Below the pieces are notes generated by a model, which made no database searches, was not told the origin of the DNA, and saw only the letters and a program-made list of their open reading frames with translations. A stretch of 62,080 bases of DNA from Lingula anatina (taxonomy: Eukaryota > Brachiopoda > Lingulata > Lingulida > Lingulidae): the NCBI RefSeq assembly GCF_001039355.2, contig NW_019773677.1:1-62080 (forward strand). The letters are read 5' to 3'. Numbering within the stretch: position 1 is the stretch's first letter; the number at the start of each line of letters is the position of its first letter. Of the stretch, positions 38,901 through 50,900 are shown one piece after another. A program made the translations under genes and the position numbers.

Positions 38901-41900
38901 TGTGTCATGGAAATATGTCAATAAAAAACCATGGCGGTCAGACCCCTATAATAAAAAAAAAATGCAACAGTTTGCATATAAACATCATTATAACATTTAT
39001 AGTTACCGGGTATGCTATTCGGAATTTTCCATGAAAAAAATTATTTTCTCTTAATATAGTACAGTGACTGTCAATGTAACTCACAAATCATTGCTTGATC
39101 TGTTCCTGCACTTGGATTCTGTGTTTTATACCATTTTAATGAAATGATTTTGTTTTCAAATGCATTTTAGAAGGAAGTATTGACATTTGGTACTTTCACT
39201 TGTAGAGGTTTACTAGACTAAGTCATGTTGTTTTTAAGGTCAAATTGGGATATTTAATTTAACAGTTTTGCAGGATATGTAGACACAGAAAATTTGACTT
39301 TGAGACAGTTACAAAAGAAGAAAGTGAATGTACATTTATTCAATACTTAAATATAGTGAAAATTCAGCATTCGTTTAGGTAATACAATGGTACTGTAACA
39401 TCTTATATATATTTAATACATCTGGCGCATCAAGTGTATGCTATACATAAAGCGTATATCTTTCTAGGTCAGTTTGAGCAGGTACGTTACTGATAAAAGC
39501 ACACCTGCTGTAAAATTTTCATCCCCTATTTATAGTACACAGTATACAACATCACTACTTGTAAACAGGTGACAGACAAACCGACAGTATTCATTATTTC
39601 ATACATGCAGTGAAGGTTTACTCTCTTTAAAACTGAAGGTGGGTTTTTATATTTTGTTACAGGCATACGTTCAATTTGTCTGTTTATAATTTTTAAATTA
39701 TAAACAGACAAATTGAACGTATGCCTGTAACAAATATAGAACTGAGACTCGTTGACTAAGGGAAATTGTTTAAAAACAATTTCCCTTAGTCAACGAGTCT
39801 AAGTTCTATATTTACCACAAGTAAACTGTTTTCATTTCCAATATGAGACAAATACTTGCAACTATGATTTCAATTTCAGAGTGTGTCTTTTAATAATATG
39901 GAAAATCCAACCATAAGAAGGCACACAAATCTAAACAGGGGTGTTGGGGGCATAAATATAACCCAAATTACCCAATTTCCAGATAAATCTTGAGGACTTT
40001 CTTCTCTTACATACATGAAAGCTTGAAAATAATTCACCTTGATTTTGTTTGAATCCAGCAACTTTGCAGAAGACTTGAGATTCTTGTCAATCTTCACAAG
40101 CTCTGGGTCCAAAACTATCATCTGCCGTCTCTTAGCAGGTAACTGCTGTAACACATCCTTCTTCAGGCGTCTGAAATAAAGTAAGTGAAATGGAATTTAT
40201 ATTAAATAAAATAAATGGGATTGTATACAGGTAAATCTAATCTTAAGATTTTAATCACTTAGACTAAGTTGAACAAGGAAATAAATATCTGATATCAGGT
40301 CACCGTGGTGTTAATATTGAAAATGACACTTAAACAGGCAACTGCTACCCAACCATCATTTGGAAGACCATTGGCTTCAAAAGACAGCCTCTATTTCCAA
40401 AGACAGCTGGGAGGCTTACTAATAAAAAAAAATAATAATAAGTTGTGTGGTTGGTTTGGCTTACTGGGGTTGGACTCTCTGTAAATTGATGACCATTAAA
40501 TTTACATACGTGTAACTTTGAATCTGTGAGTTTTTTATATGGTAATCAGAGGATTTCATGCAACTGTTCATTTTTTGTCAAAAGCATCACAAAGGCTCTG
40601 AAATGTATTCAGTTTCCTTTCACATTTTTGCTGATACTTGTGTTATATATATATATATATGAGCACACAGCATACTGCAGTTAGTTTATTTTCCCTAACG
40701 GGTTTCCCACAAACAATCAGAATGGCTAGAATGGAGGTCATCCTTCAGAAAACGTGTCCTATTAATGATTTCTGCATCATAATACATAAACTGGAAGTTT
40801 TCACCTGGCCACATGACCTAGATCTGTTGCTTCATATTAATTTTGCAGATTGAGGTCGGGTGTTTTAAAACACACTCTTTTTCCACTAATAACCTACAGT
40901 GTATTTTTATAGTGTTTATAGAGTGGTTACCTATTTTAACATATTATCTTAAGTAAACAGATTCCCTACACATTGTTTCCCTAAACTTCAAAAACTGAAA
41001 TTTACTCTGTCCATTTTCCTTTAAGGAAATATATATTCCCTTCCAAATACTAATAATTTGAAAGCTCTTTCATTCCATAACACTGCAGACAAATGACGAC
41101 AGGGCTGAACCTATGTGAGTGAATGGTGTAAGTTAATTGATGGTGTAAATTTTGCTTTTACTTCAGAAAATATAATGGAACCTCCATGGGTAAAAGCCAT
41201 CCGGAAAAATTACAAGCTTCTGACAGATGTCATGAATGCAGATGAACTCTTGCCATACCTGTACCAAAATGATGTCATTAACCACAACGAAATGGAAACA
41301 ATCAAGGCTAAAAACAGCCGCCCCGACCAATGTGAGTGTTTGATTGGATATATCCTTAGAACGGACCCAGAGATTGACCCCTATGGGCATTTTGTCAGTG
41401 CACTTAGGGGAATAAAACAGAATCATTTAGCCAACAGTCTAGAAAGTACATATCAATCATTACCACAGGACTCATGTGAAGCCACCATTGTTCCTACACA
41501 AGATGTGACAGACACACCTAGCTCTGCTCAGTGTAGAACAGATCTGCCATTACAGCAGAACACAGATGACACAACCACCAATAACTCTTCCCTTTATAAA
41601 GAGACCCCCTTAAATTATGTCAAGAAGGTTTACAAAGGATTGGATTCACTCCTTAGGTCCGTAGCCAAGCAGACGTATGATGACATGGTTGAACCTGTGC
41701 TTTCTGGTTCAAACTTAGAGCGTTTGGTATATCTTTTTCACTTGGTAGGATACAACATAGCTTGGATCAACATTCTTTTTGTAATGATGCCAGAAGTAAT
41801 ATTCACCATTTTTTTCACTACAATAGTGCTATGTTGTATTCTAGGTAATTCAACTAAAAACAACAAAATAATGCCTGTATATGAAGCATTCAAAGACATC

Positions 41901-44900
41901 GTTTCTCCTTTACAAAAGGTTTGGGGGACATTATTTGTATCATGTTCATTTGTGGTCAGATATTTTATGTTACCAGCTTTAAAAAATACAGAATTAATCT
42001 TTGTTTTTGTACTTACAATGCTGCTGATTGTGATACTACTAAGCGTAGAATATGACGTGATGCCCTCAGCTGACATAACAAGATCACCTTTAATTATAAT
42101 AAATGTACTTGACAATGTTTGTTCTCTGATTTTTTTCGTTTTCAATACACCTTCATTTCTTTAAAGCTATCCATTGCTGCACATTGTTTTATGTTCCATT
42201 TTGGTATCAGATATTGACCATAAGCTACATATGTATGTCTCATTAAGACATTTACGTATTCTAGTCAAATGTGATTCTAACAGCATATCCCTAAAAATAA
42301 TACTGCTACACATTCTTTTAGTATGTGCATTATATATTCACTTTGTTTTCAAATGATCTTATACTATTACTTTACAGAAATTAGTAAGTTCTAGATATAA
42401 TTTTAATATTTACTTATTTTAATCATTTTGATATCTTTGTTAGAAAACTGATTAATTATCTAGACTAAAATTTTGGTTTAAATCTGAAGTTCAGACCAAC
42501 ATTTGGGCTTAAGTGATTTTGTGAAACTGGCCCCAGATGACCATGTATATTAATCTTTTAAGATTTCTTAGTTAAAGCAATCTGAAGGTCAGATGATATA
42601 AAATATTATCCTCTGGTTTAAGTTGATAGTGTTTTGAAACTTAAAAGTGTGCTCCTGATGAGCCATCTGCAACACAGAACTTGGTCATTTAATTTTTTTT
42701 TTATTATTAAACACTTGGTTAAAGATAATTATTCTATTTTATTAGTCAGCTCCTTATTATGAGTTGAGCATTGTTCAGCATGAATAAGACCATTTATAAT
42801 ATTGTGGTATATAACATGTAAGTGTCAGTAATAAAATTGGTTGGAATTTTAATGTCAAAGTGCTCTGGTTGTTTTGTTTGCAAACAACTTTAAATAAATA
42901 TTATGCATAATGCACTGAATGTGAACTTCAAGAAGCTGCATTAATTAATTCTTGGACTTGAGTCATTAACAAAAACATTCATTATTTATTTATCTATTTA
43001 TTTATTTATTTATTTATTTATTTTTCAACATTGTCTGAACAGCATATAAATATTTCTCATAATGAACAATTCAGGGAGAGAGAGAGAGAGAGAATTCATG
43101 AAGTGGTATAAGGGTAAAGGCAGAATTATAAAAATACTTTAGCCACTATGAAACAGAAATATGCCAATTAGCCTTACCTGCAGCAACTAATCAATTAAAA
43201 AATATATACTGCAAATACACTGGAATTTTTCTAGCTTTGATTTCCTTATTTGATATTTTTAATTTCTTGGAAATTTTTTGAAAATGGATGCTTAATACTT
43301 AATTCTAAAGAATTAGCTACTCCTGTCACACATCTTTCTTCTCATAAATCCAAAATAAAAGTGCAAGAAATACTAGAACATTTTGTTAAATTATTAAAAA
43401 TTATATTGCAAGCAAAGAATAAAGATACTTCTAAAAGCAGAACTGCCATGTTCAGGATAATGCACAGTTTGAAACAAAAATTAATGAAATCATGAATCTG
43501 ATGAAACAGCTTTTTTTTAATATCACCCCTATACTCATGTGCCACAAAAAATGAATACAAGTCGCACCACTGTATCATTCATGTCACTCCATTACTCTCC
43601 ACCAGAGGGCAGCTGGGTGATGATGTAATTTTTGTGCAAACATTCTCTATGGACAGTATTTAAAAACGCGTAGAGCTAGCAAATAGTCAGAGAACTTTAT
43701 TGGGAGCATTCACATTAAGAAGAGCCAAGGTCTAATAAGGCTGCGACCTAAATATGGTGGACCTACATGAAAGAAAGATTGCTTAATCCATAAATGGTCT
43801 CACTGCCTCTCACACGCCTCCTCCCGTCCCTGCAGAGGCACACTTATTAAATCTTTGCTCAATTCAACAGGTTGAGGGATGACGCATGGGGAGCCGTGTG
43901 AGAGGCGGAGAGACCATTACAGGATTAAGCATTTTCCCTTTCATGTAGGTCCGCCATATTTAGGTTGCGGCCTTATCAATGTGAATGCTCCTATTGTGAA
44001 TATCTAGTGAAGAAAATCCCTGTGATCAAATTAGAGGTCAACACTCCAAACCTAGTGCAAAATAGCATGATGATGATGATGATTTTTAAATAAAATTTTG
44101 TTACTATTTTCACCAAAAACTACTGCAACAGTCACAGCCCTGCATAATATACAAAGCCCTGATCAAAGCGCAAAGTCAGTCAGCCGGAAGTTCTTGTATC
44201 CATGTTTTGATTAACCATAACATATCAAAGTTTTTTAGGTGAACAATACCCCACAGTACAAAGCATATCAATACCTGGCCCACAGCAGTATTGACCAGTA
44301 CTTGTACCTGGACTGCAAAGCTAACAGCAATCTATTAATCTTAACAAAACTTTTGTTACAGGGTAACTATTATTTTTAGCTTAAAATATACACAAAAAAA
44401 TCCCAATTTTTTCAACTGCACAGTTATCCAGTGAAAGTGTGACAGTGAAGCTGTTAGCTACTACTTGGTTCCCTCAAATCAAGATATCAGTGCCCAGACA
44501 GACAGCTTGCTGTATTATATACTGTAAGTATAATTCAAAGATAAAAAAGGGACCACGCCAAAATCAATCAATAAAGGCATGCTTAAGGGTGCTGAAAGGG
44601 TTTATTATCATCCAGATATCAAAAATGTGGTTTTACCTACATCTAATTATTCAATGATGCATCTACCTTTGTGCTGATTTTAAGTTTGGGTAAATGTTAA
44701 TTTATTTAGTCAATGAATACTAAGATATATCCATTATTCAAAATAATGTACGTACGGCAATAAAGTTTTTGACTTTCATTCATTGTTAGGATATACATTT
44801 ATCTATGCGTTTTTTTTTTTTTAACCATTACCCAGTATATACATACCTAGGGATGTTATGTGATCGTGGCAATATGCTGATCACTGAAGCCTGTCCATTT

Positions 44901-47900
44901 AGATAAGCTTCAGTGAAAATTGAGGGCAACCTCAAGTCACTACCCAGAAATATCTCGCTTCACTCAAAATTTCTGCGTACCATCTCTCGGAACACTTTTG
45001 CGACTATATCTTGGTTAAGTCAGTCAAGGTTTCTAAAATGCTGAAAGCCGAAGACAGAGCTATACAAGTAACCTTTTGGCATCAAGAGAAAAGCGACTTT
45101 GCTTGCGTTAAATACCTAGACAAATTTAAAATCTCTCGCACTCATAAAAAATCAGCATATTCCATAAACTTTTCATGTCCAACAATTATTATTTATTATT
45201 TTATAAATTTATTACACTAAGTCATATCATATGGGTATGGTTTGAAAACGGGAATTAATTTACATTTAAACCACATGTGCATACAAAAAATATTTTAATG
45301 ACAGATGTGTCATTTACCTTTTGTGTTTAAGCTGTTCATTCTTCCTCTTTATCAGTAATATCGGTAAAAATCAAATTTATTCCCCCTTTGAACTTGTAAT
45401 TACATGTAGCACAAGGATGCTCTAAAAGCCAGCACATGTATATTCCTAAAACATAGAATTATTACTCCTGTGGACTTGTAATAAATATCCGTTTGACTTC
45501 GATTATATTCTGAAACTGTCTCGTTGTCAGAAATATCACAAAAATGTAAATTTCTTTCTACTTTGCACTTGTGAAAATTAATTTGATTATATTTTGCCAA
45601 TGCTCCTGGTAAAAAGAAGTGTATTTGCTTTGGGACCTTTTTTCCGCAGCAGTCTCAGCTAGGTGTGGCTGTCTGTCGACGGTTGATTAAATACACGGTC
45701 ATTGTCGACGGTTGATTAAATACTGTTCAAGCGAGTTGAACTTCCACAACAAGTATTTTGCAAAAATTGACCAAATTGGTCAGACATTATGTAAGAATTT
45801 GGCGGGAGGTGACCAGTGCACGTGGATGAGTTTATTCCATATAACATCTCTAGAGTGTGATATAGGGTCACTTTATTTGGTTTTAGTGGTGTTTTAGGGT
45901 GAAATGACTATATTTTTCCTCTGTATGTATGACAAATAATACACTGTCACCCTCTCGCGATATATGCCATGGACACCTCTAGCTGAACCTCGAGGTGTTA
46001 TGGCATATATCGCACGGGTGACAGTGTATTATCTCACACACAACTCCGAAACCCTGTCCTTTATTACATGTTACAGTAACTATAGGCAGTGCCAATCTAA
46101 AATGTCAGCAATTTACAAGTCTAAACATATTCATTTTTGACAGTGTGCAGTTATCCATAGGAGTAACAAAAAGGCCAACAGCTATAACTTGGAAGCTAAA
46201 GATTAAGATAACAGACATTTGTCAGAGTTTGCTGTCTTATAAGGTAACAAATGGTTACATAAGCATTCAAAAATAAATACATCAATAAATAAATAAAAAG
46301 AAAGAAAGAAAGAAAAATATTAAAACAGAAGAAAACTTGTAAAATAACATATTTTAAGTGGGTAGCATTTTAATTTTTTTTCCAAGAATTAAATGAAGTA
46401 AAGTAATTTTAAGCATGTCCCTTTATATACTTTTCAAGTACTTGGAAGACACTGATAACTTCTTAATATGAAAAATATAATTTAAACAAAGACTTTGTCA
46501 CAAGGTAGCTGATATTGGTTGCCAAAAACAATCATCAACCAACTTGAAAGCAATGCCACATAATCCCATTATGGACTTCCTACACACGCCATCCCTACAG
46601 GGGCCTAGCAATTAAATCTTGGCTCCACTTCAATCAGGGTGTAATTTGTTCTTATGCTGATGTTTGCCTTGTTCCTTTGCCTGATTAAAGTTGAGCCAGG
46701 ATTTAATTGTTGTTACCCTGCAGAGATAGCATTTTTGGGAGGTGGGGAATCCATTAGGGGATTTGTTTCATGTGCCAACTGATTAAGCACCACTATTTAT
46801 TTATTTATTTATGATATAGTCATTCAACTCAAAAAAGACCCTCCACAAAAAAAAGTTTCATAATCATAAAAGAAAGAAAACATAACTTGGGGCACAGTAA
46901 CTCTTGGGGCACATAAGATTTTAAATTAACACTTATTTTTAAAATTCATCCCATTATTAACATTTTTTGGGTTATAGAAAACAAAAGTAATAGAAGGGAA
47001 CTGATACATACAACATTGGTCAAAAAGGTTGTCCCACCCCCAGTTTCATGTGCTTTTATTTATAAATATTCACATCACAGGTGCTTATTGCTATGAATGG
47101 TGATTTTCATTACAGATACCATAACTAACATGATTATTGGTACAGAAAATACTAAGTAGCGGTTAAGATATCTATATTTTTAAATTAAATTATTTTTAAA
47201 TTAAATTAAAATACCATTTATTCACATTTATTACATGTACTCCCTCACATCCGATGTTCCACTGTCATTTCCATAGAGGTAAAGAAATGCCCATTAAATT
47301 GAAAAGACACCACCTAAAGTCACCAAATTTACAGACATTTAACATTAGTGTGTTCCCATTAAAGGTCACGTGTCTACCGCGGACTTTAATTATCTCCTGT
47401 AGACGGCACCGCCTTCAACAGGGGTAACAATTCTGTTTTGTAGGATTTTGCCTCATGTTTCCTAAAAAGCTTGGCGGAATTAATTGGTCAGGACCAGTTG
47501 GGGTTTGGTTCTCCTCTGGATTGCACACTTTAATTCACGCCACGGGTTCTCAGTAGGTTTATTATCAGGATTCAAAGATGGTTTCTCCAGTCTCAGAACA
47601 TTAGGTTTCTGCAACAAATCACTCACCACATGAGAACTGTGTGCAAGTGTGCTGTCATGATGAAGCCTGCATCATCCCCGAAGTCCTCTCTTGCAGATGG
47701 AATGAGGTATCAGTTGAAAATGTTAGGTTCAGTGACCCCAGAACTACCAGAACTTGGTCAACCATCACTAGGAACAAGTTGGTTTTGCTGAAGAATCAAG
47801 GTATTTCTTGTAGGGCCCAAATTAGGGCCCGTAGACATGTTGCAGAATGCTTTTTGGAAGGTTTGTGCAGGATAATATCGCCTGAGGTGTCAGGTCAGAC

Positions 47901-50900
47901 CACGTTTGGAGAGCATTCCAAGCCCATGGTTTTAGTGCATTGTTCTTTCTGGAAAAGAATGTTAATGGGGCAATTCACTGAAATATTTTCAACAAATATC
48001 TCATTCCATTTATTTGCAAAAGGTGACTTCAGGGATATTGCAGGCATCATTGTGGAAATGCACGTGCTCAGTACTCTCATCTGCTGAGTGATTTGTTGCA
48101 GAAACCCAATGTTCAGAGGATAGAGCAACCACCTTTGAGCCATGTTATTAACCTTACTAAACATGAATTGAAGTGTGAAATGGAAAGGAGGACCAAATTC
48201 CTAGTAATCTAGACCAACTCCCCCAAGCTCTTTAGGAAGAATGGGACAATATCCCATAAAACAGAATTGTTATCCCCGTTGAAGGCAGGCCACAACCACC
48301 TACAGGAAGTAATTACAGTACGTGGTAAACACAAACGCTATTAGACAAAGAGCCATTAACGAGCCTAATGCTAAATGTGTGTAAATTTGGTGACATTTAG
48401 TGGTGTCATTTCAATTTAATGAACATTTATTTACCTCTGTGAAAATCACAGTGAAACGTCGGATGTGAGGGGGTATATGTAATAAATGTGAATAAATGGT
48501 ATCAAATACTGATATCTTCACCAATAGTTTGTATTTTCTGTATCACTGATCATGTTAGTTATGGTTTCTGTAATGAAAATCACTATTTATAACAATCTTC
48601 ACCTGTGATGTGATCATATATAAATAAAAGCATATGATACTGAAGGTGGGACAACCTTTTTGACCAATGCTGTATATGGAGTGCAAAAAAAAAGACAAAC
48701 CATGGGAGAATGAAAGTGATAGTTAGTGATGTTCTAAAATTTAATTTTTCTTCAGAAATTATCATGGCAAGTGACCTGTGGAAGCTGGCCATCCGTAAAA
48801 ACTATGAGAAGCTGGTAGAAAACATGAATGCAGATGAACTATTGCCATACCTGTACCAGCACCATGTCATCAATGAGCGCCAAAAAGAAAAAATCAGAGT
48901 AGAAAAACTCCGCCCTGACCAATGTCAGCTTTTAATTGATTACATCTGTAGATGTAACCCACAGTTCAACCCTTATGGACATTTTGTTAGAGCACTTAGG
49001 GATAAGGAACAAAATAATTTAGCTGACAGTGTAGAGAGTACATATGAGATATTAAAACAGGACCCAAGTGAAGCCACCAATATTATTTTTCCTCATGAAA
49101 ACAGGGAAGATGAATCTTGTTCTTGTGAGTGTGAATCAATACCTAGGCGTGGTTACCATCGCCTTACATGTCACAACTGTTTATCTCCCTATAGCATAGT
49201 TCTGTTCATACTGACCCTGTTCAGATATATCAGACGGCTGTTGAAGGACATTTATCAAGTTCTGAGACCAATCCCTTGTGATCTGTTCATCTATAGCAAA
49301 CTTCTGTTTGTATTGACCCCCTTCAAATATGTCAGACAATTGCTGACGAGGGTTTATCAAGTATTGATGCGGCTCTTTCACTTCATAGCCCATCAGGCAT
49401 ATGACCATGTGATTGCACCTCTGGTGTTGGGCTCTAACTCAGAGCGTTTAGTTTTTCTTCTTCATTTGGTAGGGTACAACTTAGCTTACATTTATGTTCT
49501 CAACTTAGCTTACATTTATGTTCTTGTAATAATGCCACCAGCAGCACTTTTCATATGCATCATCTTTACTTTGCTAATATGTACACGCAGAAGTTCACAC
49601 AGAACATCAACACCTACCCATGAACAAATTCCAGTAACACCCAGGAGGTTTATTTTTCATTTACATAGTTATATTTTACAAGTACTTGTGGCATGTGTTG
49701 CTGTGGTCACTTTTCCTCAGGCACTAAAAATATTTCTATGACATATTTATCATTAACAATTTTACTCATTATACTAATTATCATTGTCAGTTTACATGTA
49801 CTTCTGATCCTCTTACCAGAATTTTCTTTATCCATAATGAACATATGTTCTCTGGTATGTGTGGGTGTTGAATATGGGTACTTCTTTAATAAAACATTGA
49901 TTCTTTCAAGCTATCCATTGCTGCACATTGTGTTATGTTTCATTTTAGTGTCAGATATTGTAGGCTCATATCATATGTATGTCTCATTAAGACATTTACG
50001 TTCTATATTCACATATGATGTCATGGACCAACATTTTCTTCAAGTCTTTGAAAGATTTTGGTTCTTTGTGCTGGTTTTATCTGTATATATATGCTTGGTG
50101 GCATTGAAATATGCCTATGATCTTGGTCACCTAAAGCCCTTCCTTCAAGATATACAAAATCTTTATGCCCGCTTGTTTTAATCAGTTCAGTATTTTTGTT
50201 ATATCACATGCTTCCTGTTCAAGGTAAAGCATGGTAATGCATTTACATAAAGTAAGGACTGGTATGAAACATGTGCAATGCCTTTCTTGTAATAAAACTG
50301 ATGTAAATTATAATTCATTAAACTGGCCTACCACTGATCAATTTTGGATCAAAGTACTGTAGACTAAAATGTTGGTTTAAAAACCAATTTTTAGACCAAA
50401 GTTAGACAGGTGTTTTTTTAATAATTAGTTTCTCAAACTCAGCCAACATCAAAATGGCCAAAATGGAAAAAATTTATAAACTTGAGCCCAAAATATTTTA
50501 AACAATTAGTTTCTGAATCAGTGGTATACCATGTTATCAAATTATAGACCACGCCTCTTTGCAACCCCACAAATGAAATTTGTGCAAAATTGTTGGTAAA
50601 TAATAACGTTTGCTGTCTCGTCGCATCATAAGTTTTAGGATGATGAGTCTTATTGAATATTTGATATATAATCTTTATATTTTTATCCCTAAGGCCATAA
50701 CATTTAATACAGGCAACAATTTGCTACATTGTTATTATTGTTCAAACGATTAGGATAGAGGGGTTATATATTAAAAGCGGGCTGGTTTGGCCAAATCGCG
50801 AACAAACAATATTCCTTGTTGCCTTCTTTCTTGCTATGAATGAGACTATAAAAAGTTGTGGTACACTGAGATGGAGGAGACATAAATACCACTTGTAACA

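Larger units (their letters stand above)
42357..48709. other. Spacer between CARD paralogues, inside the SMARCAL1 intron
   Basis: Apart from the 289-bp MITE, the 97-bp palindrome, the GTCGAC direct repeat and the Tc1 derivative, the sequence is AT-rich, with no exon I can recognise. Small ORFs at 43250, 44439 and 45011 lack any motif. Confidence 0.6.

Noticed and set aside
41175-42164. Calling the CARD membrane gene MAVS
   Set aside because: MAVS has a single C-terminal anchor and a long Pro-rich linker. Here several membrane helices are predicted and no TRAF motif is evident, so only the domain-level call is supported.
43250-43495. 81-codon ORF between the CARD genes
   Set aside because: AT-rich and Lys/Ile-rich, with no domain, no paralogue and no splice context.
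47641-48087. A 148-codon plus-strand ORF and an overlapping minus-strand ORF
   Set aside because: Both lie within the palindromic Tc1 derivative and read decayed transposase in mixed frames, so they are not independent genes.
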